From NCBI RefSeq assembly GCF_004684095.1, contig NZ_SRII01000008.1, positions 264,863 through 328,862 of the forward strand: 64,000 nt of DNA. The letters run 5' to 3'. Positions 43,759 through 53,232 of the stretch are shown piece by piece. The translations under genes and the position numbers were made by a program. The stretch comes from Hymenobacter sp. UV11. Its GTDB lineage: Bacteria > Bacteroidota > Bacteroidia > Cytophagales > Hymenobacteraceae. A model generated the notes under the pieces. The model was not told the origin of the DNA. It ran no database searches and saw only the letters and a program-made list of their open reading frames with translations. Within the stretch, counting starts at the first letter, position 1, and each line of letters starts with the position of its first letter.

Positions 43759-45258
43759 TTAGGCTGCCCCACCCATTTTCCGCCCAAACAGCAGGTACAC
43801 CGGCAGGCCCAGCGCCACCAGGCCCAGGCCGTAGCGCGAGTACTCGGCCGTATCGGGCGCGATGAGCAGGATAACGCAAAAGGCCGAGGCCAGCGCCACG
43901 TAGATGCCCGGCAGCACCGGGTAGCCCCAGGCGCGGTAGGGGCGGGGCGCGTTGGGCCGGGTGCGGCGCAGCACGAAAATGCCGATTATCGTGATGAGGT
44001 AGAACAGGATAACCGAGAACATGACGTAGTTGAGCAGCTGGCCGTAGCTGCCGCTCAGGCAGAGCAGGCAGGCCCAGAGGCACTGCACCCACAGCGCCCG
44101 GCCCGGTACGCCGGCCCGGTTGAGGCGGGCCAGCGAGGGAAAAAACAGCCCGTCCTTGGCCATGGCGAAGTAGGCGCGGGCGCCGCTCAGGATGATGCCG
44201 TTGTTGGCCCCGAAGGTGCTGAGCATGATGAGCACGGCCAGCACGTAGGCGCCGGCCTGGCCCATTACCGACTCGGCCACGGCCGTGGCCACGCGGTCGT
44301 CGGTGGCGTACTGGATGCCGCGGCCGGCCAGCGTGGCCGCCTCGGGCGAGCCCTGGAGGGGTAGCACGAGCAGGTACACCACGTTTATCAGGATGTAAAG
44401 CACCGTGACGATGGCCGTGCCAATGGCCATGCTGCGCACCAGCGTGCGCTCGGGGTTCTGGATTTCCTCGCCCGCAAAGCCGATGTTATTCCACGAATCG
44501 GACGAGAAGAGCGAGCCCGTCATGGCCATGCCGATGGCGATAACCAGGCTGCCGGCGCCCAGCGGCACGATGCCGCCGCTGCCGCCCGGCGCGGGCGAGC
44601 GCGTGGCCGTCCAGAGGTCGCTGAAATTGGCCTGCACGGCGTCGGCATTCAGCCCCAGAAACAAGCCAAACAGGATGAGCAGCGCCAGCGCCACCAGCTT
44701 GGTCGAGCTGAGCACGTTCTGGATAAGCTTGCCGGCCTGCACACCGCGCGCATTCACGGCCGTGATGGCCACGATGAGGATGATGGCCAGTAATTGCACC
44801 GAGCTGAACGGGAACGGCCCGAGGTTGAAGAGCACATTCTTCACCGAAAACCACGGCACCATGACGCCCGTGAACTTGGCAAACGCCACCGCCACGGCCG
44901 CGATAACGCCGGTTTGAATCACCAAAAACAGCGTCCAGCCATATAAAAACGCCACTAGCCGGCCGAAGGCCTCGCGTAGGTACACGTACTGCCCGCCCAC
45001 CTTGGGGAACATGGCCGCCAGCTCGCCGTAGCTGATGGCGCCGGCCATCGTGATTAGGCCCGTGAGCAGCCACACCACCAGCAGCCAGCCCGCCGAGCCC
45101 ACCTGCCGGCTGATATCGGCCGAAACGAGGAAGATGCCCGAGCCAATCATGGAGCCCGTCACGAGCATCACGGAATCGAACAGGGTGAGGGCGCGCTTGA
45201 AATGCGGCGCGTCGGCGGGGGCGTTGGGGGTGATAGGAGGGGGTAGGGCGTCGGCCAT
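43759..45258 (-). CDS. Amino-acid permease, APC superfamily (LAT-like)
   Basis: 499 residues, about 12 membrane helices, inner-membrane amino-acid permease or exchanger. Family motifs: LFDSVMLVTGSMIGSGIFLV (TM1, Gly-rich unwound segment of APC carriers), KVGGQYVYLREAFG (the conserved GG-x-Y-x-Y/L segment) and FAGEEIQNPERTLVRSMAIG. Substrate is not determinable. It faces the peptide-degrading operon across a palindrome and could take up the released amino acids (inference). The ATG whose complement is 45256-45258 is chosen; CCCTACCCC lies 6-7 bp upstream of it on the sense strand. Confidence 0.91.
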   Translation of the reverse strand: MADALPPPITPNAPADAPHFKRALTLFDSVMLVTGSMIGSGIFLVSADISRQVGSAGWLLVVWLLTGLITMAGAISYGELAAMFPKVGGQYVYLREAFGRLVAFLYGWTLFLVIQTGVIAAVAVAFAKFTGVMVPWFSVKNVLFNLGPFPFSSVQLLAIILIVAITAVNARGVQAGKLIQNVLSSTKLVALALLILFGLFLGLNADAVQANFSDLWTATRSPAPGGSGGIVPLGAGSLVIAIGMAMTGSLFSSDSWNNIGFAGEEIQNPERTLVRSMAIGTAIVTVLYILINVVYLLVLPLQGSPEAATLAGRGIQYATDDRVATAVAESVMGQAGAYVLAVLIMLSTFGANNGIILSGARAYFAMAKDGLFFPSLARLNRAGVPGRALWVQCLWACLLCLSGSYGQLLNYVMFSVILFYLITIIGIFVLRRTRPNAPRPYRAWGYPVLPGIYVALASAFCVILLIAPDTAEYSRYGLGLVALGLPVYLLFGRKMGGAA

Positions 45259-45375
45259 AAATGCGGGGGTAGGGGCAGTTTTTTGCCAAATAACGGGACG
45301 TAGGGGCGAATGCAACCGTTGGGCGAGTCGGGCGGCTCCTAATAGTACTATATTTAACCCAGCTATTTCTGACGC

Positions 45376-46080
45376 ATGACTTTCTACCGATACCTGCTGC
45401 TGCCGGCCGTCTGCCTATTCTGCCTGACCTGCCTGGTAGCGTGCCAGAACACCGCGCCCGCCGACCAGCTGACCGTAGTGCAGGGCACCGTGACGAGTTA
45501 CGAAACCGGCCGGCCGCTGCCCGGCGTGCTGATGAGCGTGGGGGCCTTCAGTCGAGGATTATTTAGTAGGCCTTATCCCGTTCCTACCGGCGATTCGGTC
45601 CGCACCGATGCCCAGGGCAAGTATACCCTGGGTTTTCGCAACACTAAGGGCTTGTACTACGCCATTACGCTGGAGGTATATAAAAATGCGAATTATTCCG
45701 GGCCACCCCGTTATACGTTTGATGCCAGCCAGCCCAGTGACCCGCTCCTGGGCGCCGGCAGCTGGGAGGTGACCGTGGGCAAAACCAACATCGTCAATTT
45801 CAAGCCTAATGAGCTGCGCACCGTGGCCGTGCGCATTCGCAATCGCAACACGGGCTACCAGCTGCTTGATTTCAACTACCGCACCCTGCACGGCAACGCC
45901 CTGGATACCTTGGCCTACCTGCGGGGCTACTACCTGCCGGCGGGCGGCGTGAAATTTCGCTACTACGACGTGAACGCGACCAACCAGGTAGTGAAAGACA
46001 CGCTGGTGGCCCTGGTGGTGCAAAACCCCACGGCCCTACCCCCCGATACGCTGCGCGCGACGCTGACTTTTGTGCGCTAA
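45376..46080 (+). CDS. Lipoprotein of unknown function, beta-sandwich-like
   Basis: 234 residues with a lipobox (CLVACQN). The region VVQGTVTSYETGRPLPGVLMSV with TDAQGKYTLGF matches the loose consensus of CarboxypepD_reg/DUF4198-like beta domains. The rest is beta-rich (VRIRNRNTGYQLLDFNYR). No enzyme motif is seen. Expected in the periplasm or outer membrane. It is followed 46 bp later by the large anchored propeller-like protein, same strand, so the two may be co-transcribed. Confidence 0.7.
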   Translation: MTFYRYLLLPAVCLFCLTCLVACQNTAPADQLTVVQGTVTSYETGRPLPGVLMSVGAFSRGLFSRPYPVPTGDSVRTDAQGKYTLGFRNTKGLYYAITLEVYKNANYSGPPRYTFDASQPSDPLLGAGSWEVTVGKTNIVNFKPNELRTVAVRIRNRNTGYQLLDFNYRTLHGNALDTLAYLRGYYLPAGGVKFRYYDVNATNQVVKDTLVALVVQNPTALPPDTLRATLTFVR

Positions 46081-46126
46081 GCCCCCGGCGCGGTAAGCTC
46101 CGGCCGGGCGGCCTACTTTTGCCTCT

Positions 46127-48922
46127 ATGTCCCGCAAGCTTTTGGCCCTGCTGGTGGCCGCGTTTTTTGTGCTTTCGCTGGCCACCTACGTTTACTACCG
46201 CCGCACGCTGGCCGCCGTGCCCATCGATGCCTATGCCCTGGTGCCCGACGATGCGGTGCTGGTGCTGGCCACCCACGACCACCCCGCCCTGGTGCAGCAC
46301 TTGCAGGAGGCCGGCGTGTGGGACAACCTCACCGGCGTGCGCTACTACCAGCAGGTGGCCGGGCAGCTGGCCCTGGCCGATAGCCTCGACAACGGCGGCC
46401 GGCCCGTGGTAACCCCGGCGGGCGGCCGGCCCCGCGGCTTGCTGGGCCTGCTGGGTAAAAAGCTGGTGCTGACCTCGCTGCACCTCACCGGGCGGGGGCA
46501 GTTCGACCTGCTCTACCAGGTGCCGCTCGAAACCGTGCGCGAGTACCGCCAGGCGCGGGGCTTTCTCGAAACGCTGGCCCGCGACCCGCGCTACACCCTG
46601 AGCACCCGCACCTACGAGGGCTACGAGCTGGATGAGCTAACCGCCCGCACCGGCGGCCGCCTCACGGTGCTCAACTACCGCAATCATTTACTGTTCAGCA
46701 CCAATGCCGTGCTGGTGGAAGCCGTGGTGCACCGCCTGGGCCACCTCGACGCGCCTACCGTGCACGCCGGCTTCGGGGCCACCGACCTGCTGCGCCTGCC
46801 CGACGTAGACGCCACCGTGCTGGTGAATTTCCGGCGGGTGCCGGCCCTGCTCGACGTGCTCTTTCAGCCCGGCACCCACGCCCAACTCGACCAGGTGCTG
46901 GCCCTGGCGCACGACGGCCTGGTGGGCCTCAAGTTCAGCCCCGGCCAGCTGGCCCTCAGCGGCTTTGCCAACCCCGAAACCGCCGCCAACTCGTGGCAGC
47001 AGTACTTGCGCGGCCAGCCCGCCCAGGCGCTGCGCCCCTTAGCCGATGTGCTGCCCCTGCACGCGGCGCTGGTGCTGGCCGTGGCCGGCCAGCTGCCGCC
47101 TACCCCCCCGCCGGCCGCCGACTCGGCCGCCCGGCGCCCCGCCAGCTACGGCCCGGCCCTCGACAGCCTGCGCGCCAGCCTGGTGCCGGGCGCGGCGCTG
47201 GTGTACCTCACCACGCCCGCGCCCGGCGTGGTGCCGGCTCAGGTGCTGGTGGCGCGCTGCCGTAGCGTGGCCGCCACCGGCCGCTGGCTGGCCCGGCTGC
47301 GGCGGCTGGGCGGGTCGTCGCCGGCGTTTAGTAGGGTAGGGAGCTACGAAGTGCAGGCGGCGGGCTTTGAGGCGGCGCCGCTGCTGGGGCCGCTAGCAGC
47401 GGGTGTATCGGTGGCTGGCGGCCCGGCGCTGTGTACGGCGCTGGTAGGCAATTACCTGATAATAAGCGATGCCATCAGCCTGAAGCGCTACCTGGGCGAG
47501 GTGGCCGCCGGGCAGGTGTGGAGCAGTTCGGCCGCCCAGGTGGCGCTGTTGCAGCAAACCCTGCCCCAGGCGCGCCTCACGGTGCTGGCCGACGTGCGCC
47601 AGGGCTGGAACGCGCTGCTCGGCTACCTGGCCGAAGACCGCCGCGCCGGCCTGCTGCGCAATGAAAGTATGCTTCGGCACTTCCCGCAGGTGGCCTGGCA
47701 GCTCCTACCCCCCGATTTAGCTGCCGAGGAGGGCAAGCCCGGCAGCCAGTACTTTGCCCAGCTGCTGCTGCGCCGCCCCGGCCAGGGCCCGTCCATCGAC
47801 TCGGCCGCGGCCAGCGGGGCGGGCACCCGCTTCCGCACGGCGCTGGTGGGCCGGCCCCTGCTGCTGCCGGCCCTGGCCAACGCCGTCGAGGGCAGCGCCA
47901 CGGGCCCGGTGGTGATTACCGACTCGCTGGGTGTGCTGCACCTGCTGCCCACCGGCCCCGCCGCCCAGCCCTGGGCCGATAGCCTGCCCGGCCCCGTGGT
48001 GGGCCTGGGTCCGCGCCTGGCGCGCGGCCGCCTGCTGCTGGCTACGGCGCATAACATTCACTGGCTCAACCCCGCCGACGGCCAGCAGGCGCCTGGCTTC
48101 CCCCTCAACCTGCCCGATTCGGTCACGGTGGCCTACGTGGCGGCCGGTACCTCGCCCCGCCTGGTGGTGGCCACCGCCCACCAGGATTTATTGCTTTTCG
48201 ATACCAACGGCCGCCGCTACCCTGGCTGGCCCCGCCACCTGGAAGCCCCCCTTGCTGGCCCGCCCGTGCTGCTGACCGTGGGCGGCCGCGATGTGGTGGT
48301 GGCTGCCCTGCGCAACGGCTACGTCTACGCCTTCGACCAGGCCGGCGGGCGCTACCCCGGCTTCCCGGTGAGCGCCGGCGCTCACCTCGATGGGCCCCTG
48401 CTAGCCACGGCCGGCCCCACGCTGGCCCGCAGCGTGCTGCGCCTCGTGAACCAGCACGGCGAATTAGTAACCCTTACGCTTAGCGGCGACATCACGGCCC
48501 GGCGCCGGGTGGCTACCTGGAGCCGCACGGCCACCTTCCGGCTCGTGCCGGAGGCGGGGGGTAGGGCGGGCTCTTTCGTGGTGGTGCGCCAGGACGGCGG
48601 CCAGCTCGACGTGTTCAGTCCCGGCAGCGTGGCCCCGCTGCTGAGCCGGCAGTTTGTGACCTCGGGCGAGAAGCCCGTGCAGTGGTTTGACTTTGGCGTG
48701 ACGCACCAGGTGCTGGCCCTCACCGAGCCGCTGCCGGGCCAAGTGTGGCTCTTCGACGGCCAGGGCCGGCCGCTGGGCGCTGGCGGCCCTACCCCAGCGT
48801 TGGCGGCCTGGCCCAGTACCGGCACCGGCGTGGGCCTGCGCTACGACGCCGCCCGCCAGCGCTACCAGCTGCTGCGCCTGGTGCGCCGCGAGCTACGGAG
48901 AGATGAGGTGCGGACGGAGTAG
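46127..48922 (+). CDS. Large anchored protein with C-terminal propeller-like repeats
   Basis: 931 residues. An N-terminal signal anchor (about 1-25, LLALLVAAFFVLSLATYVYY) and a large exported part. The first 500 residues resemble DUF3352-type proteins (DAYALVPDDAVLVLATHDHP; then NYRNHLLFSTNAVLVEAV), a family of unknown function. The C-terminal third has repeated blades with a P-G-F/W-P motif: QAPGFPLNLPDSV, GRRYPGWPRHLEAP, GGRYPGFPVSAGAH, spaced as in WD/PQQ-like propellers. No catalytic motif. A TACTTTTG at 46114-46121 lies only 6 bp before the ATG, which would make the mRNA nearly leaderless if it is a promoter; no TTG supports it. Unusually Leu/Ala/Pro-rich. Confidence 0.72.
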   Translation: MSRKLLALLVAAFFVLSLATYVYYRRTLAAVPIDAYALVPDDAVLVLATHDHPALVQHLQEAGVWDNLTGVRYYQQVAGQLALADSLDNGGRPVVTPAGGRPRGLLGLLGKKLVLTSLHLTGRGQFDLLYQVPLETVREYRQARGFLETLARDPRYTLSTRTYEGYELDELTARTGGRLTVLNYRNHLLFSTNAVLVEAVVHRLGHLDAPTVHAGFGATDLLRLPDVDATVLVNFRRVPALLDVLFQPGTHAQLDQVLALAHDGLVGLKFSPGQLALSGFANPETAANSWQQYLRGQPAQALRPLADVLPLHAALVLAVAGQLPPTPPPAADSAARRPASYGPALDSLRASLVPGAALVYLTTPAPGVVPAQVLVARCRSVAATGRWLARLRRLGGSSPAFSRVGSYEVQAAGFEAAPLLGPLAAGVSVAGGPALCTALVGNYLIISDAISLKRYLGEVAAGQVWSSSAAQVALLQQTLPQARLTVLADVRQGWNALLGYLAEDRRAGLLRNESMLRHFPQVAWQLLPPDLAAEEGKPGSQYFAQLLLRRPGQGPSIDSAAASGAGTRFRTALVGRPLLLPALANAVEGSATGPVVITDSLGVLHLLPTGPAAQPWADSLPGPVVGLGPRLARGRLLLATAHNIHWLNPADGQQAPGFPLNLPDSVTVAYVAAGTSPRLVVATAHQDLLLFDTNGRRYPGWPRHLEAPLAGPPVLLTVGGRDVVVAALRNGYVYAFDQAGGRYPGFPVSAGAHLDGPLLATAGPTLARSVLRLVNQHGELVTLTLSGDITARRRVATWSRTATFRLVPEAGGRAGSFVVVRQDGGQLDVFSPGSVAPLLSRQFVTSGEKPVQWFDFGVTHQVLALTEPLPGQVWLFDGQGRPLGAGGPTPALAAWPSTGTGVGLRYDAARQRYQLLRLVRRELRRDEVRTE

Positions 48923-48996
48923 GGGGCCAGTGAGGTGCCCCGTCAGAACGAGAGGCCGTGCGTTCTTGTAGGTTAACTATCGCCCTGCGCCCCATC

Positions 48997-49776
48997 ATGT
49001 CCATACCCACTACCCCCGCCGAGCAGGTCGCCTACGCCGAGCTGCAAGCCTGGCAACAGCAGATGCAGCGGCTGCCCACGCGGCTCGATAAGTTTACCCG
49101 GCGCGTGCAGCTGCGGCTAAACGACCTGTTGCCCGAGCGGCTGCACCAGGCCGTGACGGCCACCATCAAGCAGCTGGTGCGGGGCGTGCTGTTTGGCTCG
49201 ACGCACACCACGCGCCGGCCCCTGGAAGCCCCCACGCTGGCCGCCCGCGAGGCCGCCGTGCGCGACCACCTGCGCGACTACCGCCTCCTGGCTACCGCCG
49301 AAGGCGCCGTGACGGGCGCGGGCGGCTTCCTGCTCGGGCTGGCCGATTTCCCGCTGCTGCTGGGCCTCAAGCTTAAATTGCTGTTCGACGTGGCGGCGTG
49401 CTACGGCTACGACGTGCGCGATTATTCCGAGCGGCTGTATCTGCTGCATATCTTCCAATTGGCCTTCAGCAGCCAACATACCCGCAACGAAACGTACTAC
49501 CGTCTGGCCCACTGGGAGGAGTATCGCCAAACCCTGCCCGCCGAGGCGGCCGACTTCGATTGGCGCACCTTCCAGCAGGAATACCGCGACTACATCGACC
49601 TGGCCAAGATGGCGCAGCTGGTGCCCGTTATTGGGGCGGCCGTAGGCGCGGTGGCCAACTACCGCCTGCTGCAGCAGCTGGGTACCACGGCCATGAACTG
49701 CTACCGGCTGCGCTACTTCGCCGCCCCGCCGCAAGTGGCCCTACCCCCGGACGAGCAGCCCGAGTTGACCGCTTAA
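48997..49776 (+). CDS. EcsC family protein
   Basis: 259 residues. EcsC-family pattern: long N-terminal helices (VAYAELQAWQQQMQRLP), then AEGAVTGAGGFLLGLADFPL (the family's glycine-rich, membrane-like segment), and VPVIGAAVGAVANYRLLQQL, the second hydrophobic segment. EcsC of Bacillus is linked to the Ecs ABC exporter but its role is unknown. No ABC gene is directly adjacent here. The ATG at 48997 is preferred to an in-frame start 39 bp upstream. It ends before a palindrome (49866-49950) shared with the convergent gene. Confidence 0.85.
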   Translation: MSIPTTPAEQVAYAELQAWQQQMQRLPTRLDKFTRRVQLRLNDLLPERLHQAVTATIKQLVRGVLFGSTHTTRRPLEAPTLAAREAAVRDHLRDYRLLATAEGAVTGAGGFLLGLADFPLLLGLKLKLLFDVAACYGYDVRDYSERLYLLHIFQLAFSSQHTRNETYYRLAHWEEYRQTLPAEAADFDWRTFQQEYRDYIDLAKMAQLVPVIGAAVGAVANYRLLQQLGTTAMNCYRLRYFAAPPQVALPPDEQPELTA

Positions 49777-49865
49777 AGGGATTGGTACGCCGGTTTTAGG
49801 GCGAATGCGCACGTTTCATAAATCAGCTTTTAGTGCGGTTGTGGGGTCAGTGTATAGGCCGGGCA

Positions 49866-49950
49866 GTAGCGCGAACTTTGTAGTTCGCGTCCCCGCGCCG
49901 TTAAAGCCAACCAAACGGCGCGGAGACGCGAACTACAAAGTTCGCGCTAC
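49866..49950. repeat. Palindrome, 37-bp arms
   Basis: Arms 49866-49902 and 49914-49950 (starting GTAGCGCGAACTTTGTAGTT) match with one mismatch. It lies between the convergent EcsC and TIGR01777 genes. The outer flanks (TCAGTG ... CACTGA) extend the symmetry. Confidence 0.93.
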
Positions 49951-49973
49951 TATCCACTGACTCTTGAAGCCAA

Positions 49974-50879
49974 TTACTTGCTGGCATACAGCGCTTTGAG
50001 CGCCGCTCGCAGCGTGGAATACTCAAAGGCGAAGCCCTGCGCCAGCGCTTTGGCCGCGCTCACCCGCGTGCTGTCCAGCACGATGCTGCTTTGCTCGCCC
50101 AGCAGCAGCCGGAGCGCAAAGGCGGGTATGCGCGGCAGCAGGAGCGGGCGGTGCAGCACAGCGGCCAGCACTTCGGTAAAAGCCTGGTTGGTAGCGGGGT
50201 AGGGAGCCACGGCATTGGTCGGCCCCTGCCACTTGGCCTCGGTCAGCATGGCGATGAGCAGGCGGCACAGGTCGTCGATATGAATCCAGGAGATGTACTG
50301 CCGGCCGCTGCCCAGGGCCGCGCCGAGGCCCAGCTTCGTGGGCGTGGCCATGGCGGGTAGGGCGCCACCGTGCGTGCTCAGCACCACCCCAATGCGGGGC
50401 AGCGCCAGTCGGATGCCCAGCGCGGCAATGGGCGCCGCGGCCGCCTCCCACTGCCGCGTGAGGCTCGCCAGAAACGACGCGGCCGGCCGGGTTTCTTCCG
50501 TCGCGAGCTGCTCGCCGGTGTCGCCGTAGAGGCCAATGGCTGAGGCCGATACCACTACCCCCACGTGGTGGCCCGGCTGGGCCAGCTCGCGGTGCAGCAG
50601 GTTCAGGCTGGTGAGGCGGCTGTCGCGCAGTTCGCGCTTGCGGGCGTCCGTCCAGCGGCCCTCGCCCACGTTGGCGCCGGCCAGGTTCACGATGCTGTCG
50701 GCCCAGGGCACGGCGGCCGGGTCGATGGTGCCGGCTTCGGTATCCCAGCCAAAGATGGGGTAGGGGCCACCCTGTTTCGGCGAGCGGCTGAGCAGGGCTA
50801 CGTGGTGGCCAGCGGCCGTGAGTAATTCGGCCAGGCGGGTGCCAATCAGGCCCGTGCCGCCAGTAATGAGAATATTCAT
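49974..50879 (-). CDS. TIGR01777-family NAD(P)-dependent epimerase-like oxidoreductase
   Basis: 301 residues. An extended short-chain dehydrogenase fold: Rossmann motif GGTGLIGTRL, then GWDTEAGTIDP and SIVNLAGANVGEGRW (typical of the YfcH/TIGR01777 group), SASAIGLYG in place of the usual YxxxK, and a C-terminal DUF1731 part (RIPAFALRLLLGEQ, then AKALAQGFAFEY). Family members are linked loosely to cell division or nucleotide-sugar steps; the substrate is unknown. It is a stand-alone gene with start ATG complement at 50877-50879. Confidence 0.87.
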   Translation of the reverse strand: MNILITGGTGLIGTRLAELLTAAGHHVALLSRSPKQGGPYPIFGWDTEAGTIDPAAVPWADSIVNLAGANVGEGRWTDARKRELRDSRLTSLNLLHRELAQPGHHVGVVVSASAIGLYGDTGEQLATEETRPAASFLASLTRQWEAAAAPIAALGIRLALPRIGVVLSTHGGALPAMATPTKLGLGAALGSGRQYISWIHIDDLCRLLIAMLTEAKWQGPTNAVAPYPATNQAFTEVLAAVLHRPLLLPRIPAFALRLLLGEQSSIVLDSTRVSAAKALAQGFAFEYSTLRAALKALYASK

Positions 50880-50992
50880 GCTAGAAAAGGCAAAAGGCAG
50901 CCGGGGCGCTGCCGCTACTTCAGCTTAACGAAGAAATGGGCAGGTTGGGCGCGAATGGGCTGTGGAAGCCACAGTGAATTTCACCCAAAAAC

Positions 50993-52480
50993 CTACTGGC
51001 CCGCCCCAGGCGCTCGCAGCTCCAGCACCTGCGTCACGCTGCGCGGAATATCAGCCGCGTAGTGGCTCACGTAGATGAGCGCCACCGGGCTCACGGCGCA
51101 GATGGCCTCCAGCACGGCCCGGAAGTAGGGCTGCTGCGCGGCATCGAGACCCTGGCCGGGCTCGTCGAGCAGCAAGAGCGGCGGGTTTTTGACCAATGCG
51201 CGGGCCACCAGGCACAGACGCTGCACGCTGGCCGGGGCCTGGCGCAGCGGCCGGGCCGCGTGCTCGGCCAGGTGCAGCACCGCCAGCCACTGCCGGGCGT
51301 TGGCTAGTTGGGTGGGGGTAGGGCGGCCCGGCCCCAGCGTATCGGCAAAGCCCGAGGCTACTACTTGCAGGCAGGTGGGCTGGCCGGGGAAATATTGCAG
51401 CAGCTCGGGCGACACGTAGCCGATGCGCCGCTTGATATCCCAGATGCTCTCGCCCGTGCCCCGGCGCCGGTCGAAGAGCGTGATGCGCTGCCCGTACGCC
51501 TGCGGGTTGTCGCCATTCAACAAGCTCAGTACCGTAGACTTACCCGCCCCATTCGGCCCGAGCAGTGCCCAGCGCTCGCCGGGCTTGGTTTCCCAATTCA
51601 GGTTATCCAGAATGAGCCGCTCGCCGTAGCGCACGGTTACGTTTTCGAGCTTCACCAGGGTGGTAAACTCAGGCGGCGCGGCTGGCCACAGTGCCCGCAG
51701 CGCGGCTTCGTCGGGCAGCGGGGGGGTAGGGGCCGTAGCGTGCACGTGCTCGGCTGCGGGCACTAGCTGCGTTATTTTTCCTTCCTTCAATACCGCCACG
51801 TGCGTAGCGATGGCCGGAATCTCGGCCGGGCTCGTGGCCAGCACCACCGTGCAGCCGGTGGCCGCCACCTCGGCCAGCAGCGCGTCAAAATCGGCCCGAC
51901 TGGCCACATCGAGGCCCGCCAGCGGGTTATCAAGCAGCAGCAGCAATGGATTGCGCAGCAGAGCCTTGGCCAGGCGCAGGCGCTTGGTTTCGCCGTTGGA
52001 AAGCTGAATGAGCGGCTGCTCTTGTAAATGCTCCAGGCGCAGGCGGGCCACCACGCGGGCGTAGGTCCAGGCCGCGCCGGACGCGGGCGGCGAGCCGGCG
52101 GTGAGGTACTCGCGCACGGTGGGCACTTCCTCGGCGGCCGTGGCTTCGTAGCGCTGCTGGTAATAGAGGTCGCTACCCCCCGGCCGCGCCTTAAAGGGCG
52201 CCCGCAAGCCCACCAGGCTCACCACCTGCCGCCAGCTGGCCAGTGGGTCGGCGGGGCCGCGCTGGCGGGCGGCGGCCTCCAGGCCAGGGTGCGTGGCCGC
52301 GCCGCCCGTGAGCAGCAGTTGGCCCGCCAGTGCGGCCAGTAGGGCGCTTTTGCCCGCGCCGCTGGGGCCCACCAGGGCCAGGTGCTGGCCGGCGTCCAGG
52401 CGCAGGCTGAGGTGTTGAAAAAGAATGCGGTCGAGGTGGCGCACGGTCACGTGCTCGAAGCTAACGAGGGGTAGGGGCAT
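50993..52480 (-). CDS. ABC ATPase with two nucleotide-binding domains (ModF-like)
   Basis: 495 residues, no membrane segment. The first ATPase domain has Walker A GPSGAGKSA, signature LSNGETKRL and Walker B LLLLDNP (Asn where the catalytic Glu is expected). The second has Walker A GPNGAGKST, a degenerate signature (APASVQRL in place of LSGGQ) and Walker B LLLLDEP. So each composite site has a defect and the molecule is asymmetric. The architecture resembles ModF/PhrA-type proteins (molybdate or photorepair) of unknown job. The ATG complement 52478-52480 is chosen; the codons that follow it form ATGCCCCTACCCCTC, containing the octamer. Confidence 0.87.
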   Translation of the reverse strand: MPLPLVSFEHVTVRHLDRILFQHLSLRLDAGQHLALVGPSGAGKSALLAALAGQLLLTGGAATHPGLEAAARQRGPADPLASWRQVVSLVGLRAPFKARPGGSDLYYQQRYEATAAEEVPTVREYLTAGSPPASGAAWTYARVVARLRLEHLQEQPLIQLSNGETKRLRLAKALLRNPLLLLLDNPLAGLDVASRADFDALLAEVAATGCTVVLATSPAEIPAIATHVAVLKEGKITQLVPAAEHVHATAPTPPLPDEAALRALWPAAPPEFTTLVKLENVTVRYGERLILDNLNWETKPGERWALLGPNGAGKSTVLSLLNGDNPQAYGQRITLFDRRRGTGESIWDIKRRIGYVSPELLQYFPGQPTCLQVVASGFADTLGPGRPTPTQLANARQWLAVLHLAEHAARPLRQAPASVQRLCLVARALVKNPPLLLLDEPGQGLDAAQQPYFRAVLEAICAVSPVALIYVSHYAADIPRSVTQVLELRAPGAGQ

Positions 52481-52593
52481 AAGAAAACGAGGTGCGCGGG
52501 CCGCCACATGCAGCGCGTGGCACGGTTGAGGCGCGCGCCTGACTGCTATATTAGGCCCGCGCCGCGCTATTTCCCCGGTGCTATGGGCTGAGT

Positions 52594-53214
52594 ATGCACA
52601 AGTGGGTGGTCCTTATTGGTGCGGCTAGCTGGCCCGTTGGGCTGCTTGCCCAAAGCGCGCCGGCTGGCCCAGAGCCCGCCCGCCCGGCGGTAAGCTGGGG
52701 TGGCCGGGGTGGGCTAAACTATTCCAACACAGACTTCAATGCTGGCAGCCCGCCGCCGCCAGCTCCCATTGCCACCACTTGGCAGCCGGGGTTTCTGGCG
52801 GGTTTTTGGGTAAGTATTGCGCTGCCTCATCGCCTGCTGGTGCGGCAAGAGTACGTGTTTGAGCAGCTGAGTGGCGAGCTGGCAGGAGGCCCGCACTATA
52901 CGCTGCGCTACCTCTCGCTGCCGCTGCTGCTGGGCTACCATTGGGGCCCTAAAGTCGAGCTGCTGCTGGGGCCCCGGTTCGACCTGCTCATTCAGGCGCA
53001 GCAAAAGGTCGGCGGCCAGACCACCGACATTACCCACGACACTGAGGAGCGCAGCGTGGGCGCCACGGCCGGCCTCGACGTAGCGCTGGGCCGTCACCTA
53101 GGGCTGGGAGTTCGCTACTTGCAGGGGTTCAACCACATTGGCATCGGGCAGCGCTCGGCGGTGCAGGAATTTAAGTTTCAATCGGTGCAGCTCGCGGCCA
53201 ATGTTCGCTTTTAG
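52594..53214 (+). CDS. Outer-membrane beta-barrel protein (PorT-like)
   Basis: 206 residues with a signal peptide (about 1-20, ending LLAQ). Eight-stranded barrel pattern of the OMP_b-brl_2 (PorT-like) family: WGGRGGLNYS, FLAGFWVSIALPHRLLVRQE, TLRYLSLPLLLGYHWG, LLLGPRFDLLI, GATAGLDVALGRHLGLGVRY, and a C-terminal strand ending VRF. Function unknown; PorT itself is part of type IX secretion, but this size and pattern are common to many small barrels, so no such role is claimed. Confidence 0.8.
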   Translation: MHKWVVLIGAASWPVGLLAQSAPAGPEPARPAVSWGGRGGLNYSNTDFNAGSPPPPAPIATTWQPGFLAGFWVSIALPHRLLVRQEYVFEQLSGELAGGPHYTLRYLSLPLLLGYHWGPKVELLLGPRFDLLIQAQQKVGGQTTDITHDTEERSVGATAGLDVALGRHLGLGVRYLQGFNHIGIGQRSAVQEFKFQSVQLAANVRF

Positions 53215-53232
53215 CGCGCCGAGTTACCTTGT

